Shown here piece by piece: positions 34,127 to 43,333 of a stretch of DNA of 64,000 nt. This stretch comes from Candidatus Dechloromonas phosphoritropha (GTDB taxonomy: Bacteria > Pseudomonadota > Gammaproteobacteria > Burkholderiales > Rhodocyclaceae). Under the pieces are notes generated by a model. That model was not told the origin of the DNA. It was given only the letters and a program-made list of their open reading frames with translations, and ran no database searches. Positions within the stretch are counted from its first letter, which is position 1; each line of letters starts with the position of its first letter. The translations under genes and the position numbers were made by a program. The stretch covers positions 2,170,001 through 2,234,000 of the forward strand of contig JADKGN010000004.1 in NCBI GenBank assembly GCA_016722705.1, written 5' to 3'.

Positions 34127-35484
34127 TGAACTGGCAGCTTTCCGGAATCCAGCGCGCCATCGGCGGCGTCCTGAGCGGCCGGGATCAGGCGATTGCCGGC
34201 GTGTCCACCGACACGCGCGGCATCGGCGCCGGGCAATTGTTCGTGGCGCTGCGCGGCGAGCGTTTCGACGGCCACGACTTTCTCGAACAGGCCGTTGCAG
34301 CGGGCGCCGGTGCGCTGCTGGTGGCGGAGGGGGCGCGCATACCGGTGGGTACATCGGCGTTGGTCGTCCCCGATACGCGGCTTGCCTTGGGCCGAATGGC
34401 TGCCGCCTGGCGCGCCCGCTTTGAAATTCCGGTCATTGCCGTGACCGGTTCGAACGGCAAGACGACGACCAAGGAAATGATCGCCGCCATTCTCAGGAGC
34501 GAGTTTGGCGATGCCGTACTGGTGACGCGCGGCAATCTGAACAACGATATAGGTTTGCCATTGACCTTGCTTGGACTCGACCCCAGCCATCGGGCGGCCG
34601 TCATCGAGATGGGCATGAGTCACCCCGGTGAAATCGCCTATCTGGCGCCGCTTGGCGCCCCGACGGTCGCGGTGGTGACCAACGCACAGCGGGCTCACCT
34701 CGAAGGGATGGGCGACATGAACGAGGTCGCCCGCGAAAAAGGCAGCATCTTCGCCGGGCTCGCCGACGGTGGCGTGGCGGTGGTCAACGCCGATGATGCC
34801 TATGCCGATCTCTGGCGGATGATGGCGGGAAGCCATCTGCTGCGCACATTCGGCATCGAGCACGCTGCCGTCGTGCGGGCCGGCGTTCGCCAGCAGGGAC
34901 TGACGACGCGCCTGAGTCTCCAGGCGCCGGAAGGCAGGGCCGAACTGAAGCTGGCGGTGCCGGGGCGCCACAATGCGCGCAACGCGCTGGCCGCGGCTGC
35001 TGCCTGTCTCGCCGCCGGAATCCCCCTGGCGGCCGTGACGGCCGGCCTCGAGGGGTTCGCCGGCCTCAAGGGGCGCCTGCAGCGGCGTCAGGGGCGCGCC
35101 GGCGCGGTGGTGCTCGACGATACCTACAATGCCAATCCCGACTCGGTGCGCGCCGGGATCGACGTACTGGCCGCCACGGTCGGACGCAAGGTTCTCGTCC
35201 TCGGCGACATGGGCGAAATCGGCGAAGCCAGCGGCCAGTATCACGACGAGATCGGCGGCTACGCCAAGAGCCAGGGAATCGACCGTCTGCTGGCGTTCGG
35301 CGATGCCAGCCAGCAGGCGGTGCGCAACTTTGGCGAGGGCGCCCGGCATTTCTGCGACATCGAAAAGCTGATTGCCGCGGTCAACAAGGAATTGGGGCCG
35401 GAAACCACGGTGCTGGTCAAGGGTTCGCGGTTCATGAAGATGGAGCGCGTGGCGGATGCCATCGTCGGCGAGGGGAGAGACTGA
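34123..35484 (+). CDS. murF: UDP-MurNAc-tripeptide:D-Ala-D-Ala ligase MurF
   Basis: About 453 residues. The ATP loop is VTGSNGKTTTKEMIAAIL; other Mur-ligase motifs are RGNLNNDIGLPLTLL, EMGMSHPGEIAYL and LDDTYNANPDSVRAGID. It completes the pentapeptide. Start taken at ATG 34123, in an ATGA overlap with murE; 34126 is a second ATG and 34105 an in-frame ATG further inside murE. Stop overlaps the mraY start by one base. Confidence 0.95.
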   Translation: MMNWQLSGIQRAIGGVLSGRDQAIAGVSTDTRGIGAGQLFVALRGERFDGHDFLEQAVAAGAGALLVAEGARIPVGTSALVVPDTRLALGRMAAAWRARFEIPVIAVTGSNGKTTTKEMIAAILRSEFGDAVLVTRGNLNNDIGLPLTLLGLDPSHRAAVIEMGMSHPGEIAYLAPLGAPTVAVVTNAQRAHLEGMGDMNEVAREKGSIFAGLADGGVAVVNADDAYADLWRMMAGSHLLRTFGIEHAAVVRAGVRQQGLTTRLSLQAPEGRAELKLAVPGRHNARNALAAAAACLAAGIPLAAVTAGLEGFAGLKGRLQRRQGRAGAVVLDDTYNANPDSVRAGIDVLAATVGRKVLVLGDMGEIGEASGQYHDEIGGYAKSQGIDRLLAFGDASQQAVRNFGEGARHFCDIEKLIAAVNKELGPETTVLVKGSRFMKMERVADAIVGEGRD

Positions 35485-36587
35485 TGCTGCTCGCGCTGAC
35501 TCAATGGCTGGCCCAGGACGTCCGCTTCTTCAACGTCTTCAACTACATCACGTTGCGCACGGTGCTGGCGGCGATGACGGCGCTGCTGATTTCTTTCGCC
35601 ACCGGCCCGCGGGTCATCCGCTGGCTGGCCGCCAGGAAGATCGGGCAGGCGGTGCGCAGCGACGGGCCGGATACTCACCTCGTCAAATCCGGGACGCCGA
35701 CCATGGGCGGCGTAATGATCCTGATCGCGATCGCCATCACCACCCTGCTATGGGGCGACCTGAGCAACAAGTACGTATGGACGGTGCTCATCGTCACGCT
35801 CGGCTACGGCATCGTCGGCTGGTACGACGACTGGAAGAAGGTCGTGTACCGCGATCCCAGGGGGCTGGCCGCGCGCTGGAAATACTTTTGGCAATCGCTG
35901 CTCGGCATCGGCGCCGCCCTGTTTCTCGCCTTCTCGGCCAAATCCGGAGCGCAGACCGAACTGATCGTGCCCTTCTTCAAGACCATCGCCTACCCGCTCG
36001 GGGTCGTCGGCTTCATCACCCTGACCTATTTCGTGATTGTCGGCACCAGCAATGCGGTCAACCTCACCGATGGCCTCGACGGTCTCGCTATCATGCCCAC
36101 CGTCATGATCGCCGGCGCCTTTGTGCTCTTCGCCTACGTGACCGGCCACGCGGTCTACGCCAAATACCTGCTGATTCCCTACGTGCCGGGAGCCGGCGAA
36201 TTGTGCATCCTGCTCGGCTCGATCGCCGGCGCCGGGCTCGGCTTCCTGTGGTTCAATGCCTATCCCGCCGAAGTGTTCATGGGCGATGTCGGGGCACTTT
36301 CGCTGGGCGCCGCGCTCGGCACGGTCGCCGTGATCATTCGCCAGGAGATCGTACTGGTCATCATGGGCGGCGTCTTCGTCGTCGAGACGCTGTCGGTGAT
36401 GCTGCAGGTCTCGTATTTCAAATACACCAAGAAGAGATACGGCGAGGGCCGGCGCATCCTGCGCATGGCACCGCTGCATCACCATTTCGAACAAAGCGGC
36501 TGGAAGGAAACGCAGGTCGTCGTCCGTTTCTGGATCATCACCATCATGCTCGTGCTGATCGGGCTTTCGTCGCTGAAGTTGCGCTGA
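35484..36587 (+). CDS. mraY: Phospho-MurNAc-pentapeptide translocase MraY
   Basis: A 367-residue integral membrane enzyme with about ten membrane segments. Key motifs: SGTPTMGGVMILIAI, YDDWKKVVY, AVNLTDGLDGLAIMP, FMGDVGALSLGAALG and the His-rich MAPLHHHFEQSGWKE. It moves phospho-MurNAc-pentapeptide to undecaprenyl phosphate, giving lipid I. The murD start overlaps its stop by one base. Confidence 0.97.
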   Translation: MLLALTQWLAQDVRFFNVFNYITLRTVLAAMTALLISFATGPRVIRWLAARKIGQAVRSDGPDTHLVKSGTPTMGGVMILIAIAITTLLWGDLSNKYVWTVLIVTLGYGIVGWYDDWKKVVYRDPRGLAARWKYFWQSLLGIGAALFLAFSAKSGAQTELIVPFFKTIAYPLGVVGFITLTYFVIVGTSNAVNLTDGLDGLAIMPTVMIAGAFVLFAYVTGHAVYAKYLLIPYVPGAGELCILLGSIAGAGLGFLWFNAYPAEVFMGDVGALSLGAALGTVAVIIRQEIVLVIMGGVFVVETLSVMLQVSYFKYTKKRYGEGRRILRMAPLHHHFEQSGWKETQVVVRFWIITIMLVLIGLSSLKLR

Positions 36588-37939
36588 TGGAACTCAAGGG
36601 TAAACATGTTCTGGTGGCCGGGCTCGGCGAGTCCGGACTGGCGATGGCCAAGTGGCTACATCGCCAGGGCGCGTTCGTCCGCGTCGCCGATTCGCGCGAC
36701 AACCCGCCGAATCGCGATGCGCTGGCCCGTATCGCACCGGATGCCGAGTTGATCGCCGGTCCGTTCGCGGCGACGACTTTCGCCGGTGTCGACCTCGTCG
36801 CGCTCTCACCCGGGGTGCCCAAGGCGACGCCCGAGATCGTTGCGGTCGACGCGCCGATTGTTTCGGAAATCGAGTTGTTCGCCGCCGGTGTGCGCGAGCA
36901 GGCGCCGGGCTCGCAGATCATCGCCATCACCGGCAGCAATGGCAAGACCACGACCACGGCGCTAACCGCCCATCTGCTCAACGGTGCCGGCGTGGCGGCC
37001 GTCGCCTGCGGCAACATCTCGCCGTCGGCGCTCGATGCGCTGATGGATGCGCTGGACGCCGGCCGGCTGCCGCAGGTCTGGGTCGTGGAACTGTCCAGTT
37101 TCCAGCTTGAAACGACGCATCGGTTGAATGCCGATGCGGCGACCGTCCTCAATGTTTCCGAGGATCACCTCGATCGCTACGGCGGCAGCCTGGCGACCTA
37201 CGCCGCAGCCAAGTCGCGCATCTTCCAGGGTAGTGGGGCGATGATCCTCAATCGCAACGATGACTGGTCGATGGCTAACGGGCGCTGTGGGCGCCGGATG
37301 CTGACCTTCGGGCTCGACGCCGCGCCGCGCGCAGTCGACTACGGACTGAGCGGCGGGGCGCTGTGCAAGGGCAATAAGCCGCTTGTTTCGATCGACACCT
37401 TGAAACTGGCCGGGTTGCACAATGTCGCGAACGCGCTGGCGGCGCTTGCCCTGTCCGATGCCATCGGCGTCGCACCCGAAAGGCTGGTCGAGCCGCTCAA
37501 GTCGTTTACCGGCCTGCCGCACCGCGTCGAACCGGTAGCTGAGATCGCCGGGGTCCGCTATGTCGATGACTCCAAGGGCACCAACGTCGGCGCGACGCTC
37601 GCCGCAGTCGAAGGTCTTGGGTGCAAGGTGGCCATCGTGCTCGGTGGCGAAGGCAAGGGACAGGACTTCGGTCCGCTGCTGCCAGCACTCAGGAAGCATG
37701 GCCGGGCGGTGGCCCTGATTGGCAGCGCCGCCGAGATGATCGAGGCGGCACTCGGCGGCTGCGGGTTGCCGATGCGGCGTGCCGATGACATGGAGACGGC
37801 CGTGCGCTGGCTGGCCGGCGAGGCGAGGTGCGGCGATTGCGTATTGTTGTCACCCGCCTGTTCCAGCCTCGACATGTACGACAACTATGCTGAGCGGGCG
37901 GCCGCCTTCGTGACTGCGGTGAGGGGCCTGCCATCATGA
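36587..37939 (+). CDS. murD: UDP-MurNAc-L-Ala:D-Glu ligase MurD
   Basis: A 450-residue Mur ligase. It starts MELKGKHVLVAGLGESGLAM at ATG 36587; the frame is open far upstream inside mraY, but that part is a shadow. The ATP loop is AITGSNGKTTTTALTAHLL; also ELSSFQLETTH, NVSEDHLDRYG and YVDDSKGTNVGAT. It adds D-glutamate as the second residue. Ends in an ATGA overlap with ftsW. Confidence 0.96.
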   Translation: MELKGKHVLVAGLGESGLAMAKWLHRQGAFVRVADSRDNPPNRDALARIAPDAELIAGPFAATTFAGVDLVALSPGVPKATPEIVAVDAPIVSEIELFAAGVREQAPGSQIIAITGSNGKTTTTALTAHLLNGAGVAAVACGNISPSALDALMDALDAGRLPQVWVVELSSFQLETTHRLNADAATVLNVSEDHLDRYGGSLATYAAAKSRIFQGSGAMILNRNDDWSMANGRCGRRMLTFGLDAAPRAVDYGLSGGALCKGNKPLVSIDTLKLAGLHNVANALAALALSDAIGVAPERLVEPLKSFTGLPHRVEPVAEIAGVRYVDDSKGTNVGATLAAVEGLGCKVAIVLGGEGKGQDFGPLLPALRKHGRAVALIGSAAEMIEAALGGCGLPMRRADDMETAVRWLAGEARCGDCVLLSPACSSLDMYDNYAERAAAFVTAVRGLPS

Positions 37940-39099
37940 TGCTCAACACCCTCGACGCGCCGCGCCGCCAGTTGCCCGAGATCGACTACGCCCTGTTGTG
38001 GACCGTCCTGCTGCTGTTGTTTGCCGGCATGGTCATGGTCTACTCGGCATCGATCGCGATTGCCGAGGCCGGCCGCGCCACCGGCCATCAGCCGACCTAC
38101 TACCTGATCCGCCACGCGATCTTCCTGGCGATCGGAATAGCCGCCGCCGCGATTTCCTTTCAGGTTCCGATGAAAGTCTGGCAGCGCTACGCGCCAATGC
38201 TCTTCATGATCGGCGTCGCCCTGCTGGCGATCGTGCTGATCCCCGGTATTGGTCGCGACGTCAATGGCGCGCGGCGCTGGCTGCCTCTCGGCATCGTCAA
38301 CCTGCAACCTTCGGAGCTGATGAAGCTGTTCGCTGTTCTCTATACCGCCGACTACACGGTGCGCAAGATCAACGTCATGCACGATCTCAAGCAGGCCTTC
38401 CTGCCAATGTTCAGCGCGATGGCCGTGGTCGGCATGCTGCTGCTCAAGGAGCCCGATTTCGGCGCCTTCGTCGTCATCATCGCGATCGCCATGGGCATTC
38501 TGTTCCTTGGCGGGCTCAAGGCGCGCCTGTTCGCCTTGCTGATCGTCGGCCTGCTGGTAGCGTTTGCCGTGCTGATTATCGTCTCGCCCTACCGGCGCGA
38601 CCGCGTATTCGGCTTCATGGATCCATGGGCCGACGCCTACGGGCGCGGCTACCAGCTTTCGCATTCGCTGATCGCCTTCGGGCGCGGCGAACTATTCGGC
38701 GTCGGCCTTGGCGCCAGCGTCGAAAAGTTGTTCTACCTGCCGGAAGCGCATACCGACTTCCTGCTCGCGGTGATCGCCGAGGAACTGGGTTTCTTTGGGG
38801 TGCTGGCGGTGATCGCCCTGTTTGCCCTGATCGTGCAGCGCGCCTTCGCCATCGGCCGCCAGAGCGTCCAGCTCGACCGCCTCTTTCCGGCGCTGGTTGC
38901 CATGGGTGTCGGCATCTGGATCGGTGTCCAGTCCTTCATCAACATGGGCGTCAACATGGGCCTGCTGCCGACCAAGGGCCTGACCCTGCCGCTGATGAGT
39001 TTCGGCGGCTCCGGCATCCTCGCCAATTGCGTCGCGCTGGCAATCCTGCTCAGGGTTGATTGGGAAAATCGCCAATTGATGCGTGGAGGCAAGTTGTGA
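37936..39099 (+). CDS. ftsW: SEDS glycosyltransferase FtsW
   Basis: A 387-residue polytopic membrane protein with about ten segments. Signatures: YSASIAIAEAGRATG, the catalytic loop region LKEPDFGAFVVIIAIAM, FLPEAHTDFLLAV-like motif (LPEAHTDFLLAVIAEELG) and NMGVNMGLLPTKGLTLPLMS. It polymerises lipid II at the septum with FtsI. A 121-base gap, unusual in this tight cluster, separates it from murG. Confidence 0.95.
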   Translation: MMLNTLDAPRRQLPEIDYALLWTVLLLLFAGMVMVYSASIAIAEAGRATGHQPTYYLIRHAIFLAIGIAAAAISFQVPMKVWQRYAPMLFMIGVALLAIVLIPGIGRDVNGARRWLPLGIVNLQPSELMKLFAVLYTADYTVRKINVMHDLKQAFLPMFSAMAVVGMLLLKEPDFGAFVVIIAIAMGILFLGGLKARLFALLIVGLLVAFAVLIIVSPYRRDRVFGFMDPWADAYGRGYQLSHSLIAFGRGELFGVGLGASVEKLFYLPEAHTDFLLAVIAEELGFFGVLAVIALFALIVQRAFAIGRQSVQLDRLFPALVAMGVGIWIGVQSFINMGVNMGLLPTKGLTLPLMSFGGSGILANCVALAILLRVDWENRQLMRGGKL

Positions 39100-39110
39100 G
39101 GAAGCTCTGC

Positions 39111-39224
39111 ATGTATTCGCATCAGTTGGCGCTTTCGTCGCAGGCCTACCCAGCGCAGCCGGCGTTAAGCGCGCAGCGCGGCCGGAGACAAAACAGGCAG
39201 CTCATGCGAGGTGGGAAAATATGA
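39111..39224 (+). CDS. Possible 37-residue leader ORF coupled to murG
   Basis: ATG at 39111 has GAGGA about eight bases upstream and opens a 37-codon frame that begins MYSHQLALSSQAYPAQPALS and has a basic end (RGRRQNRQLMRGGKI). Its stop TGA (39222-39224) overlaps the murG ATG in ATATGA. It fills the only sizeable gap in the cluster. No family recognised; it could be a chance frame, since the murG frame is also open here. Confidence 0.3.
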   Translation: MYSHQLALSSQAYPAQPALSAQRGRRQNRQLMRGGKI

Positions 39225-40279
39225 CCCAGACACTTCTCGTGATGGCTGGCGGGACCGGTGGGCATATCTTTCCGGCCCTCGCTGTTGCCGAAAAGATGCG
39301 CGGGCGCGGCTGGAATGTCTACTGGCTGGGCAATCCCGACGGCATGGAGGCGCGCCTTGTGCCGCTGCACGGTTTCGAGATGGTCTGGATAAAATTTGCC
39401 GCGTTGCGCGGCAAGGGCCTGCTGCGCAAGCTGCTGTTGCCGCTCAATCTGTTACGCGGCTTCTGGCAGGCTCAGAAGGTGATCCGCAAAGTCAATCCCA
39501 ACGTGGTTCTCGGCATGGGCGGCTACATTACCTTCCCGGGGGGAATGATGGCAGCCCTGCTGGGCAGACCGCTGGTCCTGCATGAACAGAATTCGGTCGC
39601 CGGACTGGCCAACCGGGTTCTGGCCGGCGTCGCCGACCGCATTCTTACCGGCTTCCCGGACGTGTTCAAGGCTGGCAGTTGGGTGGGTAACCCGGTGCGC
39701 CCGGAAATCGCGACCATGGCACCGCCGGCCGAGCGCTTTGCGCAACGGACCGGCGCGCTGCGCCTGCTGGTGATCGGCGGCAGCCTCGGGGCGCAGGCGC
39801 TGAACGAGACGGTCCCGCTGGGAATGGGCCTGCTGGGCGCGGACGAGCAGCCGCAAATCGTCCATCAAGCCGGCGAGAAGCATCTCGAGGCGCTCAAGGC
39901 CAATTACGCAGCCGTCGGTGTCCAGGCGCACTGCGTCTCATTCATCGAGGACATGGCCGGTGCCTATGAGTGGGCCGATCTGGTCATCTGTCGTTCCGGC
40001 GCGCTGACCGTGGCGGAACTGGCAGCGGCGGGCGTGGCGAGCATCCTGGTCCCCTTCCCGCACGCTGTCGACGATCACCAGGCCGGCAACGCGAGGTTCC
40101 TGGTCAACGTCGGCGGTGCCTTTCTTCTTCCGCAGGCCGACCTGACGCCGGAGGCGATTGCGTTGATCCGTAACTACAGCCGCGGTCAACTGCTGGAAAT
40201 GGCCGAGAAAGCGCGCAGCCTGGCGAGGCCCGAAGCCACGGAAGAACTCGCGACCGTCTGCGCCGTGGTGGCAAAATGA
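39221..40279 (+). CDS. murG: Lipid II synthase MurG
   Basis: A 352-residue GT28-family glycosyltransferase. N-terminal MAGGTGGHIFPALAVAEKM, then NVVLGMGGYITFPGG and VLHEQNSVAGLANRVLA; the C-terminal domain has VIGGSLGAQALNE and the UDP-GlcNAc site VICRSGALTVAELAAAGVAS. It adds GlcNAc to lipid I at the inner face of the membrane. The start is ATG 39221 after GAGGTGG. Ends in ATGA with murC. Confidence 0.95.
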   Translation: MTQTLLVMAGGTGGHIFPALAVAEKMRGRGWNVYWLGNPDGMEARLVPLHGFEMVWIKFAALRGKGLLRKLLLPLNLLRGFWQAQKVIRKVNPNVVLGMGGYITFPGGMMAALLGRPLVLHEQNSVAGLANRVLAGVADRILTGFPDVFKAGSWVGNPVRPEIATMAPPAERFAQRTGALRLLVIGGSLGAQALNETVPLGMGLLGADEQPQIVHQAGEKHLEALKANYAAVGVQAHCVSFIEDMAGAYEWADLVICRSGALTVAELAAAGVASILVPFPHAVDDHQAGNARFLVNVGGAFLLPQADLTPEAIALIRNYSRGQLLEMAEKARSLARPEATEELATVCAVVAK

Positions 40280-41670
40280 AGCACAAGGTCAAGCACATCC
40301 ACTTTGTCGGTGTTGGTGGCTCAGGGATGAGCGGCATCGCCGAGGTTCTTGCCCACCTCAGCTACACGGTGAGTGGCTCCGACCTGGTCGTCAGCGCAAC
40401 GACGCGCCGCCTCGAGGTTGAAGGCATCAGGGTAACCATCGGTCATGCTGCGGAGAACATCGCCGGGGCCGACGCCGTGGTCGTCTCGACGGCGGTCAAG
40501 GCCGACAACCCGGAGGTGATCGCTGCCCGTGAACGGCAGATCCCTGTTGTCCCGCGCGCCCAGATGCTGGCTGAGCTGATGCGCCTGAAGCAGGGTATCG
40601 CCATCGCCGGAACCCACGGCAAGACGACCACGACCAGCCTGGTAACCAGCATCCTCGCCGAGGGCGGCATCGATCCGACCTTCGTCATCGGTGGCCGCCT
40701 GAACGCGGCTGGCGCCAATGCCCGTCTGGGGAGCGGCGATTTCATCGTGGCCGAGGCGGACGAGTCGGATGCCTCCTTCCTCTTTCTGTCGCCAGTCATC
40801 TCGGTGGTCACCAACATTGACGCTGACCACATGGAGACTTACGGCCATGACTTCGAGCGGCTGAAGAGCGCCTTCGTCGAATTCCTGAACCGGCTGCCCT
40901 TCTACGGTGTCGCCGTACTCTGCGCCGACGACGCGAACTTGCGCGCCATCATGCCCCGGGTTTCCAGACAGATTGTCACCTACGGCCTGGCACCCGACTG
41001 CAATTTGTACGCCGATAACATTGTGGCCGCCGACGGCCGGATGCGCTTCGAGTGTGTGCGGGTCAATGGGTCGGTGACGCGCCTGCCGATCACGCTCAAT
41101 ACCCCGGGCCTGCACAATGTCCTGAATGCCTTGGCCGCCATCGCGGTTGCGACCGAGGTGCAGGTGCCCGACGCCGCCATCGTCAAGGCGCTCGCCGAGT
41201 TCAAGGGGGTGGGTCGCCGCTTTCAGCGTTACGGCGAGGTGGCCTTGCCGTCAGGCGGCAGTTGTACGCTGGTCGACGACTACGGTCATCACCCGGTCGA
41301 AATGGCGGCCACGCTGGCCGCGGCGCGCGGGGCGTTCCCCGGTCGCCGGCTGGTGCTGGCCTTCCAGCCGCACCGCTACACACGGACGCGCGATTGCTTC
41401 GAGGATTTCGTCAAGGTGCTGTCCACGGTCGACGCGCTATTGCTGGCTGAAATCTATGCTGCCGGCGAAGCGCCGATCGTCGCCGCCGACGGCCGTTCGC
41501 TGGCCCGCGCCGTGCGCGTCGCCGGCAAGGTGGAGCCGGTGTTCGTCGAGGATATCGCGGCGATGCCGCAAGCCATCATGGATGTCGCCTGTGATGGCGA
41601 CATCGTGTTGTGCATGGGCGCTGGCTCGATCGGTGCGGTACCGGCCAAGGTAGGGGGCGCCAATGAGTGA
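40276..41670 (+). CDS. murC: UDP-MurNAc:L-alanine ligase MurC
   Basis: A 464-residue Mur ligase. N-terminal HFVGVGGSGMSGIAEVL binds UDP; the ATP loop is IAGTHGKTTTTSLVTSIL; further EADESDASFLFLSP and DDYGHHPVEMAATLAA, FQPHRYTRTRDCFEDF. It adds L-alanine, the first peptide residue. No murB gene is found between it and ddl, unlike in some relatives. Overlaps ddl by eight bases. Confidence 0.96.
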   Translation: MKHKVKHIHFVGVGGSGMSGIAEVLAHLSYTVSGSDLVVSATTRRLEVEGIRVTIGHAAENIAGADAVVVSTAVKADNPEVIAARERQIPVVPRAQMLAELMRLKQGIAIAGTHGKTTTTSLVTSILAEGGIDPTFVIGGRLNAAGANARLGSGDFIVAEADESDASFLFLSPVISVVTNIDADHMETYGHDFERLKSAFVEFLNRLPFYGVAVLCADDANLRAIMPRVSRQIVTYGLAPDCNLYADNIVAADGRMRFECVRVNGSVTRLPITLNTPGLHNVLNALAAIAVATEVQVPDAAIVKALAEFKGVGRRFQRYGEVALPSGGSCTLVDDYGHHPVEMAATLAAARGAFPGRRLVLAFQPHRYTRTRDCFEDFVKVLSTVDALLLAEIYAAGEAPIVAADGRSLARAVRVAGKVEPVFVEDIAAMPQAIMDVACDGDIVLCMGAGSIGAVPAKVGGANE

Positions 41671-42580
41671 TTTCGGCAAGGTTGCAGTGCTTCTCGGCGG
41701 CACCTCCGCCGAGCGCGAGGTGTCGCTCAACAGCGGATCGCGCGTGCTGGCCGCGCTGCAGGGGCAGGGCGTCGCTGCCCATGCCTTCGACCCAGCGACG
41801 CAGCCGCTCGAAGCGCTCAAGGGCTACGACCGCGCCTTCATCGTGCTGCATGGTCGGCACGGCGAGGACGGCACGATCCAGGGTGCGCTCGAATTGATGC
41901 ACATCCCCTACACCGGATCCGGCGTCATGGCTTCGGCGCTCGGCATGGACAAGTTCCGCACCAAACTGCTGTGGCAGGCGGCTGGTCTGCCGGTGCCCGA
42001 GTACGCTTTGTTGACCGCCGATTCCGACTTTGCCGATGTCGAGGAGGAACTCGGGTTGCCGATCTTCGTGAAGCCGGCACGCGAGGGTTCGTCGATCGGC
42101 ATCAGCAAGGTCAAGGAACGGAACAAGCTCCACCTCGCCTACGCCGAAGCGGCAATACATGATCCGCTGGTCATCGCCGAGAAGGGCGTGATGGGTGGGG
42201 AATACACGGTGGGTATTGTCGGTTCCGGTGATGACATGATTGCGTTGCCGACGATCAAGATCGAGCCGGCCACGGAGTTTTACGATTACCAGGCCAAATA
42301 CAGCCGCGACGATACCCGCTATCTCTGCCCCTGCGGGTTGCCGGAGGCTATGGACGCAGAAATCCGCAGGGGCGCGCTCGAGGCCTTCCGCGTCATTGGT
42401 GGCCGGGGCTGGGGGCGGGTCGACTTTCTTCTCGATGAAGACGGCAATCACTACTTTCTGGAAGTGAACACTTGCCCTGGCATGACCGACCACTCGCTGG
42501 TGCCGATGGCGGCGCTGGCGGCGGGAATGGACTACCCGACGCTGGTGCTCAGGGTGCTGGAACTGGCAGCCAACGACTGA
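41663..42580 (+). CDS. ddl: D-alanine--D-alanine ligase
   Basis: A 305-residue ATP-grasp ligase. It starts FGKVAVLLGGTSAEREVSLN, with the substrate-binding EREVSL. Then HGRHGEDGTIQGALE, FVKPAREGSSIGISKVK, and the metal-binding FLEVNTCPGMTDHSLVP near the end. It joins two D-alanines for MurF. ftsQ follows after eight bases. Confidence 0.95.
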   Translation: MSDFGKVAVLLGGTSAEREVSLNSGSRVLAALQGQGVAAHAFDPATQPLEALKGYDRAFIVLHGRHGEDGTIQGALELMHIPYTGSGVMASALGMDKFRTKLLWQAAGLPVPEYALLTADSDFADVEEELGLPIFVKPAREGSSIGISKVKERNKLHLAYAEAAIHDPLVIAEKGVMGGEYTVGIVGSGDDMIALPTIKIEPATEFYDYQAKYSRDDTRYLCPCGLPEAMDAEIRRGALEAFRVIGGRGWGRVDFLLDEDGNHYFLEVNTCPGMTDHSLVPMAALAAGMDYPTLVLRVLELAAND

Positions 42581-42588
42581 GACCGTGA

Positions 42589-43329
42589 ATGTGGAACAAA
42601 CCGCACATCCTCAATGCCATCGCCGACCTGCTGATTCTCGCGGCAGCGGCGGCGTTGCTCGTGGCGGGAGCGGTATGGCTGGTGCGTGTGCCATCGCTGC
42701 CGGTGCGCCAGGTGGTGTTCGTCCAGGAACTGCCGCACACGCGACGGGTGGAACTCGAGCAGGTGCTGCCGGCGGCGCTGAAAGGCAACTTCTTCAGCCT
42801 CAATCTGGAGGAGGTGCGGGGCACGCTGGAGAGACTGCCCTGGGTGCGCAAGGTCGAACTGCGGCGCGTGTGGCCTGCCGGCCTGGAGGTGAAAATCGAG
42901 GAACACCGTCCACTGGCTCGCTGGGGCGAGGGACGGGGCGAACTGGTCAATACCTTCGGCGAGGTCTTCGCGGCGAAGGCCCCGGCAGCCGAAATGGCCG
43001 TCCTGCCATTGCTCTACGGCCCATCGGGGACCGCACCGGAAGTGCTCAAGCGCTACGGGGAATTTGTCGGCAATCTCAAGCCACTCGGGCAGAAGCCGGT
43101 GCAGGTAACGTTGTCGCCGCGCTTGGCGTGGCAATTGAAGCTGGAAAGCGGAATGGTGGTCGAGATGGGCAGGGAGCAACCGAAATCACCGGTAGCAGTA
43201 CGCTTGCAACGCTTCATCGAGGCCTATCCCGAGACGGTGGGCAGGCGGCAGGTTCAGCCCTCGGTTGTGGATTTGCGGTATCCGAACGGATTTGCGATGC
43301 GAGTCGCCGGTGATGTCAAGGGAAAGTAG
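42589..43329 (+). CDS. ftsQ: Cell division protein FtsQ
   Basis: A 246-residue bitopic protein: short cytoplasmic part, membrane segment LLILAAAAALLVAGAVWLV, POTRA domain (about 42-115) with LPVRQVVFVQELPHTRRVEL and RLPWVRKVELRRVWPAGLEV, then the FtsQ beta domain with EHRPLARWGEGRGELVNTFG. It links FtsL/FtsB to the divisome. ftsA begins four bases after its stop. Confidence 0.93.
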   Translation: MWNKPHILNAIADLLILAAAAALLVAGAVWLVRVPSLPVRQVVFVQELPHTRRVELEQVLPAALKGNFFSLNLEEVRGTLERLPWVRKVELRRVWPAGLEVKIEEHRPLARWGEGRGELVNTFGEVFAAKAPAAEMAVLPLLYGPSGTAPEVLKRYGEFVGNLKPLGQKPVQVTLSPRLAWQLKLESGMVVEMGREQPKSPVAVRLQRFIEAYPETVGRRQVQPSVVDLRYPNGFAMRVAGDVKGK

Positions 43330-43333
43330 GCAT

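Noticed and set aside
35456..36586. Long in-frame extension upstream of murD
   Set aside because: It overlaps mraY in another frame and has no family pattern; murD starts at 36587 with its normal N-terminus.
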